From CAVQWT01 sp963810815 (GTDB taxonomy: Bacteria; Pseudomonadota; Gammaproteobacteria; Burkholderiales; Casimicrobiaceae), in the NCBI GenBank assembly GCA_963810815.1, contig CAWEPB010000003.1:496001-560000 (forward strand): DNA of 64,000 bases. The letters are read 5' to 3'. Positions 1 through 8,566 of the stretch are shown here, piece after piece. The translations under genes were made by a program, and so were the position numbers. Every line of letters begins with the position of its first letter. Position 1 is the first letter of the stretch. The notes below the pieces were generated by a model. The model made no database searches. It was not told the DNA's origin and saw only the letters and a list, made by a program, of their open reading frames with translations.

Positions 1-183
1 GGACCGCATCTGCTCCAGGAATGCGGCCGCCTCGGGATCCGGCATCGGCGACCAGCCCTGGTATCGGGCGACCGCAGGATCCCGGCGGTAGTCCTGGAAA
101 TTCTCGAGATCGGCCGGCGCGAGCCGGCGCAGGATCACGCGGACGCCGATTCGAGGCAGCGGATCGGGAGGGTTCGAACCCAC
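1..183 (-). CDS. GNAT family N-acetyltransferase, N-terminal part (cut by window edge)
   Basis: Sixty-one codons read leftward off the window edge. After a short leader the product reads ILRRLAPADL and then RDPAVARYQGW, the usual opening of RimJ/RimL-like GNAT acetyltransferases that move an acetyl group from acetyl-CoA to an amine. The acetyl-CoA loop lies outside the window. A GTG at 181-183 is the nearest in-frame start. An ATG at 213-215, overlapping the stop of the upstream GFA gene, is in another frame, so either GTG is used or one base is miscalled. Family assignment rests on the N-terminus only. Confidence 0.6.
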   Translation of the reverse strand, partial: MGSNPPDPLPRIGVRVILRRLAPADLENFQDYRRDPAVARYQGWSPMPDPEAAAFLEQMRS

Positions 184-211
184 GGTCGGCCGGAGGAGGA
201 AGTTCGCGATG

Positions 212-700
212 TCATCCGGGGCGGCCCAGCACCGTCGCGCGGCGCGCCAGGCTGTCCTTCGGCCAATGCTCGCTGGCCTTGTAGTACTCGGCCACGGCGG
301 GCGTGCCGGGAGGAAGCACGACCCACGGCTGCTTCGACGACGTGAAGATGTGGATGTCCGGCGGCAGACGATCGGGCTGGTCGAGCGTTCCGACCCGGAC
401 GAAGCGCACCGCGTCGCCGGCGCCCGCGTAGTTGCTCCACACCGCGACGCGGCAATTGGGGCAGCGGGCGATGCGTTGCCCCTTGCCGCTGTTCGACGGC
501 GTGTCGACGATCTCGACCTCGCCCTGCAGCAGCTGCACGCGGTCGGCTTCGATCATGGCGTTCAAGGCGAAGGCCGCGCCGGTCTCACGCTGGCACCAGC
601 GGCAGTGGCAGCAGTGGACGAACATGGGTTTCGACGTGAGGCGGTAGCGCACCTGGCCGCAGGTGCAGCCGCCGTCGTAGCAATCGGCTTCGGCGGTCAT
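212..700 (-). CDS. GFA (glutathione-dependent formaldehyde-activating) family zinc protein
   Basis: The 162-residue product carries the cysteine pattern of the GFA/CENP-V fold: CTCG near residue 12, CHCRWC near 31-36 followed by QRETGAAF, and CPNC near 80. These cysteines bind zinc. Founders of the family condense formaldehyde with glutathione, but most bacterial members have no proven substrate, so the specific activity is unknown. It is the first of three GFA-type proteins in the window, with others near 13.3 and 15.0 kb. It sits in a run of minus-strand genes and its stop overlaps a possible ATG of the next gene. Confidence 0.85.
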   Translation of the reverse strand: MTAEADCYDGGCTCGQVRYRLTSKPMFVHCCHCRWCQRETGAAFALNAMIEADRVQLLQGEVEIVDTPSNSGKGQRIARCPNCRVAVWSNYAGAGDAVRFVRVGTLDQPDRLPPDIHIFTSSKQPWVVLPPGTPAVAEYYKASEHWPKDSLARRATVLGRPG

Positions 701-773
701 GGCTTGATCTCGTCGGCGACGCCTTCGGCGTTCAGGGCGGACTTGCGCGGCTCCATGGGGCTCCTCGGTGGGG

Positions 774-1347
774 TCATCCCGCGCTGTCGAACGCCTTGCG
801 TATCCAGCCGATCACGTCGCGATCGACTTCGCCGGCGCTGGTCAATTTGACCTTGTAGTTGCACATGCCGCCCGGGGACTGTTCGAGCAGTCGATCCGTC
901 GCCGGGACGCCCTTCATGTTGAGGCCGAGCTCGACGCGCGTGTTCGTGGCGGGGCCGATCATGGCGAACTGCTTCTTCCGGCGCAGGCTGACGTAGCCCT
1001 TCTTGGGTGCGACTTCGTACGGTCCGAACTGGTCGATCGCCTCGACCAGCGCTTCGTGGATCGGCCGCAACGCCGCCTTGGGGCCGACTGTAGATCGCGT
1101 CGAGGACGTCGCCACCGTCCGCAGCGGCCGCAGTCGACGAAGTGCTGGCTTGGCCAAGGACGTGGTGGACGAGCGTGTTCGCATCTCCATGCCCCATGGC
1201 GTACTCGCGCTTGAGGAAGTCGCGCAGTTCGCCGTGCTTCGCAAGCCCGCTCGCTTTCAGGATGGCAGCCAGCTCCTTCAACGTCCTGCCGGTGCGCTTC
1301 TCGATATTGGCGAGCTGCGTCTCGATTGCCTTGATGGGATCTGCCAT
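774..1347 (-). pseudogene. DUF4287/DUF5655 protein interrupted by a +1 frameshift
   Basis: The first frame begins MADPIKAIETQLANIEK and shows the DUF4287-type helical region (LKREYAMGHGDANTLVHHV). After about 85 residues the match continues in the next frame as GPKAALRPIHEALVEAI and on to a DUF5655-like end with KLTSAGEVDRDVIGWIRKAF. Removing one C/G near position 1086 joins the halves into about 190 residues, and the span length (574) is one more than a multiple of three. Function is unknown. It may be a decayed gene or an assembly error. The start follows a strong AGGAGGTGG ribosome site. Confidence 0.7.
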
Positions 1348-1371
1348 GCCACCTCCTGGGTCGATGGTTCG

Positions 1372-1908
1372 CTACTTCATCCGCGACTTCAGCTTGATCC
1401 TCTCCCCGGCGACCATGAAGTTGCCGCTGCCAAGGTGATGGATCGTGCGTGGGTTCCTGACGGCGGGGTCGATCCAGGCCTTGACGACCTCGACGACGAA
1501 CAGGCAGTACTTTGAAACCATTCCGGTGTCGGCCACGCGACACTCGAGGTTGGCATGGCATTCGTCGATCAGCGGCGCGCCGACCTTCGCGGCGGGACTG
1601 GCCGTGAGCCCGAACTTCAGGAACTTGTCGGTGTCGGCACCCGAGGTATTGCCGCAGCCCACGACCTTGTCGGCGATCTCGACCGTCGGAATGGCGATCA
1701 CGCACTCCCGCGCGGCCTTCAGGACACCGAACGAATAGTTGCGGTTGCTGATCACGCAGCCCACCAGCGGCGGCTCGAATTCCAGCATCGTGTGCCATGA
1801 CATGGCCATGGCGTTCGGGCGCCCGCCGCGGGCGGTCGTGACCAGGACGACCGGACCGGGCTCGAGCAGGCCGTAGACACGGGACAGGGGGAGGGACCTT
1901 CTGGCCAT
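1372..1908 (-). CDS. Flavin reductase-like (FMN-binding split barrel) protein
   Basis: The 178-residue product has the features of the flavin reductase-like family: PGPVVLVTTARGGRPNAMAM at residues 18-37, then SWHTMLEF and PLVGCVISNRNYSF. Relatives bind FMN and reduce free flavin with NAD(P)H or work as small flavoenzymes in oxidation pathways. The partner is unknown and no monooxygenase gene adjoins it. It lies upstream of an EncFtn-like gene on the minus strand. The ATG start at 1908 gives the normal family length. Confidence 0.8.
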   Translation of the reverse strand: MARRSLPLSRVYGLLEPGPVVLVTTARGGRPNAMAMSWHTMLEFEPPLVGCVISNRNYSFGVLKAARECVIAIPTVEIADKVVGCGNTSGADTDKFLKFGLTASPAAKVGAPLIDECHANLECRVADTGMVSKYCLFVVEVVKAWIDPAVRNPRTIHHLGSGNFMVAGERIKLKSRMK

Positions 1909-1935
1909 CGGTGAGCTCCGGCTGGCGCCGCGCCG

Positions 1936-2223
1936 CTACTTGTGCGCGATCGGCTTGTCGGTGAAGAGGTAGTCCTTGAGCTCCTTCGAGAACGTCGGGT
2001 CCTTGCGCCGGATCCATTCCAGCACCATCGCCGCGTGCTCCTTTTCCTCGTCGCGATTGTGCTCGAGGACCGCCTTGAGCTCCGGGTCCCTGCACGCGTC
2101 GGCGCGCTGGTTGTACCAGTCGACCGCTTCCAGCTCTTCCATCAGGGACACGATGGCCCGGTGCATGTCGCGTGTTGCATCGGACAACTCTTCAATGGGT
2201 TCGTGATAGCCGACACTGGACAT
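1936..2223 (-). CDS. EncFtn-like encapsulated-ferritin family protein
   Basis: The 95-residue all-helical product starts MSSVGYHEPIEELSDATRD and contains SLMEELEAVDWYNQRA followed by HNRDEEKEHAAMVLEWIRR. The spaced Glu, Glu/Glu and His match the iron-binding residues of encapsulin-associated ferritin-like proteins, two-helix proteins that assemble as annular decamers and oxidise Fe(II). It ends ...YLFTDKPIAHK, so the C-terminal extension that targets these proteins into encapsulin shells is absent, and no encapsulin shell gene lies nearby. Iron oxidation is inferred from the conserved residues. Confidence 0.8.
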   Translation of the reverse strand: MSSVGYHEPIEELSDATRDMHRAIVSLMEELEAVDWYNQRADACRDPELKAVLEHNRDEEKEHAAMVLEWIRRKDPTFSKELKDYLFTDKPIAHK

Positions 2224-2293
2224 CCGGGTCTCCTGTGGGTTGGTTTGCAGCGGTCGAAGTATGCCACCGTGCCGGATCCGGATCCGGATTCGC

Positions 2294-2899
2294 CTACGCG
2301 CCGGGGTTCCTTGTTGCCACCACCGTGGCGAAGACCTTGACCGTCGAGCCCGGCGCGTCGAAGCGGTGGGCGCACGACTCCAGCAGCTTCCATCCGGCAA
2401 AGCGTTCCTCGAGTTCGTGCTCCGCGAACAGGTAGTAGTGACCGGGTTCGAACATGTCCAGGTAGGTCGTGCCCTCGACCAGGACGTTGACGACGACGCT
2501 GCCGCCGGGCCGGACGTGCGCCTTGATGTCCTCGAGCAGCTCGAGTGCCCGGGTCCTTGGAAGAAACATCAGGAGACCGATGGCGACGATGGTGTCGAAA
2601 GTCCCGGCAATCCGATAGGTGCCGAGGTCCTGCTGCCGGGATTCGACCGGCAGCCGTTCCGCTGCCGCCCGGTCGCGCAAGCCGGCGATGGCGGTGGGGC
2701 TCCCGTCCAGCGCGACGACCTGGCAGCCGCGGCGTGCCGCCTCGATGCTCAGGTTGCCGAGCCCGCACCCGAGGTCGAGCACACGGCCACGGACGAACGG
2801 GAGCGCCAGGGTCTCGAACGGGTTCAGCACGAACTGGCCGGCCTGGGCCTGGCTGCGAAACTGTGTCTCGAAGAAGTCGACGCTGTGGCGAGTCGTCAT
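2294..2899 (-). CDS. Class I SAM-dependent methyltransferase (TehB/type 11-like)
   Basis: The 201-residue product contains motif I of Rossmann methyltransferases, VLDLGCGLGNLSIEAARRG, at about residues 40-58, then VVALDGSP for motif post-I and FDTIVAIGLLMFLPR for motif IV. LEDIKAHVRPGGSVVVNV follows as motif VI. It should transfer a methyl group from S-adenosylmethionine to a small molecule. The layout resembles TehB-like and type-11 enzymes, but nothing identifies the acceptor. It stands alone on the minus strand with non-coding spacers on both sides. Confidence 0.85.
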   Translation of the reverse strand: MTTRHSVDFFETQFRSQAQAGQFVLNPFETLALPFVRGRVLDLGCGLGNLSIEAARRGCQVVALDGSPTAIAGLRDRAAAERLPVESRQQDLGTYRIAGTFDTIVAIGLLMFLPRTRALELLEDIKAHVRPGGSVVVNVLVEGTTYLDMFEPGHYYLFAEHELEERFAGWKLLESCAHRFDAPGSTVKVFATVVATRNPGA

Positions 2900-3035
2900 C
2901 GCGGGTTGTCACCGAAGCGGGCGCCCGGCCGCAGGTGCCGGGCGTGATGCATTCGCAGTGTGCCCGTGCCCGCCGAGGGAACACAAGCGGCCGGCGCGGC
3001 GATCCCGCCCGCATGGGGCGTGCGCCGCGTTCGTT

Positions 3036-3419
3036 TCAGTGTGCCGCGAGGAGCAGGTACCCGGCGAGGGCGACGCCGAGCGCCGCCACGACCAGCGAGA
3101 GCACGAGCGCGAACGACCGGGAATAGGCCGGAGGCAGGTCGACCAGCGGCAGCGTGGCGACGAAGCGATGGTGCTGAATCACGGCCGCCACGATCGCCAG
3201 CGATCCGACGAGCACGAACGCGACGCCCAGCACGGCGGAAATCGACTGGCGCCCGGCCGGCGGCGCGGCCTGCGACTGCACGGCGAGCAGCTGGACGAAC
3301 AGCCCGAAGCGCGACACGACGAAGCCCAGGGCGATGATCGTCAGCCCGGTGCGAAGCCAGGCCAGCAACGTGCGCTCGGCGGCGAAGAAGACGCGCGGAT
3401 CGGATTCGGATAGGGACAT
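3036..3419 (-). CDS. DUF202 (YidH-like) membrane protein
   Basis: The 127-residue product begins MSLSESDPRVFFAAERTLLAWLRTGLTIIALGF, the signature opening of DUF202 proteins (AAERTxLAWxRT). Three hydrophobic segments follow, roughly residues 22-48, 62-82 and 103-126, so it is an inner-membrane protein with three helices. The family has no established biochemical role. ATG at 3417-3419 is chosen because it gives the short charged N-terminus typical of the family. Confidence 0.85.
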   Translation of the reverse strand: MSLSESDPRVFFAAERTLLAWLRTGLTIIALGFVVSRFGLFVQLLAVQSQAAPPAGRQSISAVLGVAFVLVGSLAIVAAVIQHHRFVATLPLVDLPPAYSRSFALVLSLVVAALGVALAGYLLLAAH

Positions 3420-3526
3420 GGGTGCGTCATTCAACCACCGCCGCGGCCTTCTGGGAAGCGACGGGAATTGGCGCGTCCTGAACCGGGACGGCAGCGTGCC
3501 TGTCGCCGCGACTCGCGAGCCGGCAG

Positions 3527-3922
3527 CTACTTGCGGATCAACGCGACCGCATACGGGTGGAGGGTGGCCGTCATCAGGCCGGCGACGACGGCGGGATCGG
3601 CGTCCATGAACGCCTTCGCGTCGGCGTCGCTGTCCGCTTCGAAGATGACGAGCCCGAAGGTCTTGTCGAGCGGTTCGCCGGTACGTCCCGCGAGGATCAC
3701 CTGTCCGGCGGCCGTCGCCTTCGCGAGCCGGTCGAAGTGTTTCGAGACCGCCGCGTTCTCGGCCTCGGTCCATGCGGCTTCGGTCTGGAACGGCGGCGTG
3801 ATGCGCAGGACGTACAGGTACTGCCGCCGCGCCGGAGGCTTCTGCGCCGACAGGTCCCGCATCGGCAGGACGGCGGACGTCGCCAGCGCCGCAAGCATCG
3901 ATCGTCTGGATATTCCCGGCAT
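3527..3922 (-). CDS. Exported YCII-related domain protein
   Basis: The 131-residue product opens MPGISRRSMLAALATSAVL, a twin-arginine-like or Sec signal sequence. The mature part has the ferredoxin-like YCII pattern: TEAENAAVSKHFDRLAKATAAG, then GQVILAGRTGEPLDKTFGLVIFEADSDADAKAFMDADPAV in two steps. YCII proteins are small alpha-beta barrels, some with weak hydrolase or dehalogenase activity, usually of unknown role. The start at 3922 is preferred over the ATG at 3937 because AAAGGG lies just ahead of it. A periplasmic YCII protein is less common than a cytoplasmic one. Confidence 0.7.
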   Translation of the reverse strand: MPGISRRSMLAALATSAVLPMRDLSAQKPPARRQYLYVLRITPPFQTEAAWTEAENAAVSKHFDRLAKATAAGQVILAGRTGEPLDKTFGLVIFEADSDADAKAFMDADPAVVAGLMTATLHPYAVALIRK

Positions 3923-4070
3923 CGCGTGCCCTTTCATGACGGATGAAGCGGACCGGTGCACGCCACGGCCAGGCGCGTCCGGTGAGGAATGCGCGTCGCG
4001 GAGATCGACGCCCCGCGGCGAAATCCACCGGCCGCCACAGGTCGTCAATGTAGCAAAGGGCGCAGGTGCG

Positions 4071-4289
4071 TCAAGGTGCCGGCGGACCCAGGCGTTTGCG
4101 TTCGTAATCCTCGTACGTCATGGCATTGACGCGGGACAGGCATTGCTCGGCCTCGCCCGACGGCTGGCGGCGGCAGTCGTTCTGGGCGCCGAGTCTCATC
4201 CCCTCGTACCACGCCCTGGTCGAACAGCCGGCGACCGCCATGGCAGTGCAGCCGGCCAGCAGAACGAGCGGGAAGAAGCGCGTGTTCAT
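4071..4289 (-). CDS. Small lipoprotein of unknown function
   Basis: The 72-residue product starts MNTRFFPLVLLAGCTAMAVAGC; AVAGC is a clear lipobox, so the mature protein is probably acylated at that cysteine and anchored to a membrane. The mature part is short, polar and has two further cysteines (NDC and QCL), which may pair. No family is recognised. Its ATG overlaps the stop codon of the upstream kinase-like gene (shared ATGA), suggesting translational coupling. Confidence 0.65.
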   Translation of the reverse strand: MNTRFFPLVLLAGCTAMAVAGCSTRAWYEGMRLGAQNDCRRQPSGEAEQCLSRVNAMTYEDYERKRLGPPAP

Positions 4290-4738
4290 GCGCCGTGAAG
4301 ATCGATTTCCACCACGACGTCGGCCTTCGCGGCCGGGGCGAACGTCGCCTCGTAGGCCGACAGCCGGCGCTCCATGAGCTGACTGCTCGATCGCCGCGGA
4401 TTCGTGAGATAGATGGAGAAATCGGCAACGCGATTCATCCGCTGCATCAGCTGGAGCATCGAAACGCCTTCGACGATGACGGGCAGCGGCGTCGTGATGC
4501 GACGTTCGATGATGCGGTTGATCTGATCGTCGAGGTGGATGAGGTAGTCCACGGCGGGGATCAGGAACAGGTCGGTCTCGATCAGCGTCACGTTGAAGTG
4601 CCATGCGAGATATCGTCCGAGCGTGGTCTTGCCGACGCCGTCGCGACCATCGATCGTGACGATCACGCCGGGCAGGCCGCGCATCGTCGGCGCCACGGCG
4701 TCGACGACTTTCGAATAGGAGGAAAGGACGCGGGGCAT
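4286..4738 (-). CDS. P-loop nucleoside/uridine kinase-like protein
   Basis: The 150-residue product contains a Walker A motif, GRDGVGKTT, at about residues 31-39, followed by LIETDLFLIPAVDYLIHLDDQINRIIERR and LPVIVEGVSML, an arrangement seen in uridine-kinase-like P-loop phosphotransferases. The IVEGVSM segment sits where Walker B and the substrate lid occur. It is short for a full kinase, and the substrate cannot be told from sequence. It overlaps the following lipoprotein gene by four bases. Confidence 0.6.
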   Translation of the reverse strand: MPRVLSSYSKVVDAVAPTMRGLPGVIVTIDGRDGVGKTTLGRYLAWHFNVTLIETDLFLIPAVDYLIHLDDQINRIIERRITTPLPVIVEGVSMLQLMQRMNRVADFSIYLTNPRRSSSQLMERRLSAYEATFAPAAKADVVVEIDLHGA

Positions 4739-4776
4739 GGTGGCGTCAGGCGGAGCGGGCCGGCCCGGTCGAAGTC

Positions 4777-5449
4777 TCACGCAAACCCTTTGCGCGGAGC
4801 CCTTCCGAGCCAGCAGGCAAGCAGGCAGACCGCGACCAGGGTGACCAATGAACTGCCGGCCATGGCCTGCGCCGACGGCGGCGGCGGGGCGATCGTCATG
4901 CCAAGGATCGTGAAGGCCAGAAGGGCAAGGCTCAGCACGGCGAGCCCGATCGACCGGCCGCGCGACAGTGTGCTCCCGGGCAGGAACAGCCACAACCCGA
5001 CCGCGACGATGCCGGCTTCCACGAGGAGCGCAACGGGCATCGCCTGCCACAGTCCGAGCCCGACCCTGGGCGAACCCGCCCCCGCGAGGGGCAGCTCGGG
5101 CAGGTGAACGAGCGCATCGAGGAGCCAGTGGGAGAAGACCGCAGCGGCAACCAGAACGGCGATGCGCCACGGCGTCATCCCGAGCGCGCGCAGACCAGGC
5201 AAACGCCACTGCTCCGGCGAGGGCCGACCACAGTAGGCTGGAGAGCAGGCCGTGCGAGTACGGGAATGCGAATTCCGGCTGGTGCGTGCTGGCGAAGTCC
5301 GCGGGGATGGTGACGGACTCCCAGCCAAGCAGCACGAAGAGCCACAGCACGAGGTCGAGCAGCAGCGCTGCGGCGACGAATGCGCCGATGTTGACTCGCC
5401 TCTCGGCCCGTCCGATTGCCAGCGCTGCTCCAACGTGACCGGCGAACAT
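4777..5449 (-). pseudogene. Multi-pass membrane protein interrupted by a +1 frameshift
   Basis: The first frame starts MFAGHVGAALAIGRAERRVN and continues DLVLWLFVLLGWESV and PYSHGLLSSLLWSALAGA. The reading then moves to the next frame, ALGMTPWRIAVLVAAAVFSHWLLDALVHLPELPL, and ends ...CWLGRAPRKGFA. PYSHGL and SHWLLDALVHLPE resemble the histidine and aspartate residues of YdjM/LexA-regulated membrane-bound metal-dependent hydrolases. One extra base near 5194 separates the frames and the span is one base over a multiple of three. Joined, it would be about 223 residues with six or so membrane segments. Confidence 0.65.
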
Positions 5450-5574
5450 GGCGACTCCGGTTGCTGGCCGGGCGGCCTGCCGTCGGCGCCCCGGCCTTCG
5501 ATCGTTCGCTTGAAATCCACTGCGCCATCCTATTCGAACCTTTCCGCGATTTCCATCACCCTCCGGGCGCGGGG

Positions 5575-6807
5575 TCAGGCCCCGACGCGGCCGTCGGCAA
5601 CATAGAAGACATCCAGCGTCGGGAACTGCGCTTCCGCGCGCAGGCAATCGTGAAGATAGATTGCGAAACCAAGGTCGCCGGTCCACAACGAGTATCGCAT
5701 CTGCCCATGGCGCAGCGCGTCCTCCTCGGTTCGAGCAATGCCGTGCATGGCAAAGGAACGCGCACGCTCCAGCCAAAGCGAATCGCGGGTCCGCTGGTAG
5801 AGCTTCAGGAACGCATACCCATTGCCGCCGGTGCCGTGACACAGATTGGAGCCCTTGGCCAGTGGCCCGGCCGCCCAGATGGTCTCGCCGGCGGCGAGCA
5901 GCAGGTCATCGAGCCCCGTGCCCGGCAATCCGGCGAGGCAGACGACGAAGCCGGGCGATCCATGGCAGAACTGAAGCAGCTTCTTCGGACGTTCCGCCGC
6001 GGCATCGAGCTGGGCGCGCCAGTTGACGTGGCCGCCGGCACGATCGGCCGTGCGTTGCACCGTCTCGGTGATGCAACGCTCCCACGCCTCCCATTCCGCG
6101 GCGTCCAGGAGGTGCCGACCCCGGATCAGCGGCAAGGCCGTGGCGACGAAGCCGTGCACAGCGCCGAGATAGGTCGACCGCCGGCCACGCAGGTTCTGCG
6201 TCCAATGGGAGCACCGATGCTCGCGCGACCATTCGAGCTGGTTCCAGAGCCTGCCGGCCGTCGACCGGAACAGGGCCGACCAGCGCGGGTTCCCGGTGCG
6301 CTCGTACAGGAACAGGGCGGCCAGCATGGTCCCCGGGGAACCCCACATCAGCTCGCGTGCAGGGTGTTCCGTGTTGCCGGCGATCAGGGCATCGAGGGCG
6401 CGCTCGAGCTCCTCCGTCGGCGCTTCGCCAAAGGACATCATCAGGATCGGGGTGTCGCCGTCCATGAACGAGGCGCGGTCCCGATCCGCGGACTCGCCGA
6501 GCCAGACACGGTTGCGCGCGAGCAGTCGATCCAGTTCGGCGACATAGCCTCGCGACAGCGTGGCTGCGCCGATGGCCTGGAGGTAGTGCAGCGCCCAGAT
6601 AACGCCGCAGGCGCCATGATACAAAGGTGTCTCGAATTGCGCCGGCTCACCCCCGCCCTCCCGATCGAGGGGATGCAGCGGCCAGTACCGGTCTTCGGTG
6701 AAGCGCGATTCGGTATCCGAGACGATCCGCTCGATCGTCGCCCGGACCCGGCTCTCGTCCCACGGGAGCGGGCGGAGCGGCTCGTGTCGTGCAGGGTCGT
6801 ACAGCAT
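5575..6807 (-). CDS. LanC-like (lanthionine synthetase C family) protein
   Basis: The 410-residue product has the alpha-toroid pattern of LanC/LANCL proteins: LYHGACGVIWAL, MWGSPGTMLAALFLY, YLGAVHGFVATAL, QFCHGSPGFVVCL and LCHGTGGNGYAFLKLY. The CHG motifs supply the zinc-binding Cys and Cys-His of cyclases that add thiols to dehydroamino acids. No precursor peptide, dehydratase or transporter is nearby, so this is more like a stand-alone LANCL protein than part of a lantibiotic cluster. Start is ATG 6807 or GTG 6819. The stop lies in a CGGGG-CCCCG inverted repeat at about 5570-5584. Confidence 0.8.
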   Translation of the reverse strand: MLYDPARHEPLRPLPWDESRVRATIERIVSDTESRFTEDRYWPLHPLDREGGGEPAQFETPLYHGACGVIWALHYLQAIGAATLSRGYVAELDRLLARNRVWLGESADRDRASFMDGDTPILMMSFGEAPTEELERALDALIAGNTEHPARELMWGSPGTMLAALFLYERTGNPRWSALFRSTAGRLWNQLEWSREHRCSHWTQNLRGRRSTYLGAVHGFVATALPLIRGRHLLDAAEWEAWERCITETVQRTADRAGGHVNWRAQLDAAAERPKKLLQFCHGSPGFVVCLAGLPGTGLDDLLLAAGETIWAAGPLAKGSNLCHGTGGNGYAFLKLYQRTRDSLWLERARSFAMHGIARTEEDALRHGQMRYSLWTGDLGFAIYLHDCLRAEAQFPTLDVFYVADGRVGA

Positions 6808-6936
6808 CGCTTCATTCACCCTGATGACTCGCGTCGACCGGCGACCAGGCTGTGGACACGTATCGCCGCGACGACGAACACGAACCACGAGGCGTCGATC
6901 AAGGGTCAATCCTGCGTGGCTGACGTAACCGGAGGC

Positions 6937-7323
6937 TCACTGCCCCTCGGGGGGCTGCCAGAGCTCGACCTTGTTGCCCTCCGGATCCATGACCCAACCG
7001 AACTTTCCATACTCGGAGTCGTCGGTCTTCTCGAGTACGTTGCAGCCCTCGCTGCGCAACGCCTGCAGGACGCCGTGCAGGTCGGCGACCCGGTAGTTGA
7101 TCATGAACGACGACTTGCTGGGCGCGAAGGGGTCGCCCGTGGCGGCGCCGATCGACCAGATGGTCGTGCCCGCCGCGGGTTCGCCGGCTTCGTCGGTCCA
7201 GCGAAACGCGGCACCGCCCCATTCCTGCACGTCGATGCCCAGGTGCGCCTTGTACCAGGCTCTCAGCGCGACCGGATCCGCGGCGTTGAAGAAGATCCCG
7301 CCGATTCCCGTGACTCTCTTCAT
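6937..7323 (-). CDS. VOC (glyoxalase/dioxygenase) superfamily protein
   Basis: The 128-residue product starts MKRVTGIGGIFFNAADPVAL, with AWYKAHLGIDV at about 22-32, NYRVADLHGVLQALRSEGCNV in the middle and GKFGWVMDPEGNKVELWQPP at the end. This is the paired beta-alpha-beta-beta-beta fold of the vicinal oxygen chelate family, and the C-terminal glutamate in KVELWQP is the usual metal ligand. Substrate unknown. The start codon is preceded by an AGGTGC ribosome site. Confidence 0.85.
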   Translation of the reverse strand: MKRVTGIGGIFFNAADPVALRAWYKAHLGIDVQEWGGAAFRWTDEAGEPAAGTTIWSIGAATGDPFAPSKSSFMINYRVADLHGVLQALRSEGCNVLEKTDDSEYGKFGWVMDPEGNKVELWQPPEGQ

Positions 7324-7384
7324 GTGCACCTCCGTAGCGTGACAGCGGACGTGGCGCGGCATCCCGACGCCGGCGCCGGGGCCT

Positions 7385-8020
7385 TCAGACCATCTTCAGT
7401 TCCCTGAAGCGGAGATACAGCTCGCGGCACGCCCAGGCATCGGTCGCGGCGTAGGCGATCTGCTGCGGCGTCAAGTGGCGCGCCGCCCAGTTCGTCGTCT
7501 TCGCGCCCTTGGGGATGCGCGTGCCGAGAAACATCCCGGCGAGGTTGCGCACGCCGGTCTGCTTCAGGCCGTGGCGCTTCGCGACCTTGCCGAGATCCAC
7601 CACCGAGCGTTCCTCGAACTCGAACAGCTTCTTCAGGTTGCGCAGGTCGTCGGCCACCGACACGCCCACCTTGATGATCTGCTCGGACGACAGGATCTCC
7701 CGCATCGCGCCGGAAAAGTCCTGCTGCTGGACCTGCAGCAGATACACGGCGTCCGCGGTGGCGAACTGCACGAGCGACGGGAGGTAGCTCTCGCCGGGCC
7801 TGAAGGCGGGTCGCGTCTCGGTGTCGAAGCCGACAACGCTTTCCTGACCGATGTCGCGCATCGCGTGCTGGAGGTCCGGGTCCCCCGCGACGACGCGCAC
7901 CGAACCCTCGAAGCGCCGGATCGGCAACTCGTTCATGTCCTCGCGCGAGATCCGGTCGGCCATTTCGGGCGGCGGTGCGGCGGTGGGGTCGCGGTTCATG
8001 CTGGAGCGGTCAGTCGTCAT
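7385..8020 (-). CDS. RNase D-like 3'-5' exonuclease (DEDDy)
   Basis: The 211-residue product has all three exonuclease motifs of the DnaQ-like DEDDy class: GFDTETRP (Exo I, about residue 72), VSVADDLRNLKKL (Exo II) and YAATDAWACRELY (Exo III). These acidic residues bind two metal ions and remove nucleotides from the 3' end of RNA or DNA. The HRDC domains of true RNase D are absent, so it is the single-domain form. Its 5' end overlaps the stop of the upstream GNAT gene; an internal ATG at 7999 is an alternative start. Confidence 0.85.
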   Translation of the reverse strand: MTTDRSSMNRDPTAAPPPEMADRISREDMNELPIRRFEGSVRVVAGDPDLQHAMRDIGQESVVGFDTETRPAFRPGESYLPSLVQFATADAVYLLQVQQQDFSGAMREILSSEQIIKVGVSVADDLRNLKKLFEFEERSVVDLGKVAKRHGLKQTGVRNLAGMFLGTRIPKGAKTTNWAARHLTPQQIAYAATDAWACRELYLRFRELKMV

Positions 8021-8498
8021 GCGGTGCCAACCAGAGCACCACTGTTTCGTTCTGTTCATCGACGCGGGTACCGATTTCGATGAACCCGAGCTTGCGAACC
8101 ACTTTCGTCGACGCCAGGTTGTCGGGACTCACTTCGGCGAGGACTTCCGTCGCCCCGCCGGCGAAGGCCAGCTTCAGGAGTGCGTCGACCGCTTCGGTTG
8201 CCGCGCCTTGGCGGCGGCACGCGGGTGAGACGCCGTAGCCGATCTCGACGCGACCGGCTCGGGGTTCGTTCTTGAAGCCACAGGCCCCGACGACACGTTG
8301 GTCGGCACTCCGGACGATGAGAAACGCGCGGCACCAGTATTCGGACTTGCCCTCGGCCATTTGCGCCACCGAGCGCCTGGCGACGAACGAGGGTGGCAGG
8401 GCATCTTCTTCGAGTCCCGAAGCCACGCCTGCGGGCATTCGCGACTCGGCGAGATCGATCATCTGCTCGCGGGAGAGTTGGATCAGCGTGTACGGCAT
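8010..8498 (-). CDS. GNAT family N-acetyltransferase
   Basis: The 162-residue product shows the GNAT core: VVGACGFKNEPRAGRVEIGYGVSPA, then the acetyl-CoA loop CRRQGAATEAVDALLKLAF, and AEVSPDNLASTKVVRKLGFIEIGTR, the usual NxxSxxxxxKxGF ending. It should acetylate an amine using acetyl-CoA; the acceptor is unknown. The stop codon overlaps the exonuclease start, so the two may be co-translated. Confidence 0.85.
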   Translation of the reverse strand: MPYTLIQLSREQMIDLAESRMPAGVASGLEEDALPPSFVARRSVAQMAEGKSEYWCRAFLIVRSADQRVVGACGFKNEPRAGRVEIGYGVSPACRRQGAATEAVDALLKLAFAGGATEVLAEVSPDNLASTKVVRKLGFIEIGTRVDEQNETVVLWLAPHDD

Positions 8499-8566
8499 GG
8501 ACGTGACGCCGGACGAAGCACGGCTGCCTGCGGGCCGCTGCGGCGGCGAATCCCCGGACCTGTGCC

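Noticed and set aside
5416..7407. Long open frame opposite the LanC-like gene on the plus strand (about 660 codons)
   Set aside because: It is antisense to a gene with clear LanC motifs, is rich in Arg/Pro/Gly and matches no known fold; GC-rich DNA gives long empty frames like this.
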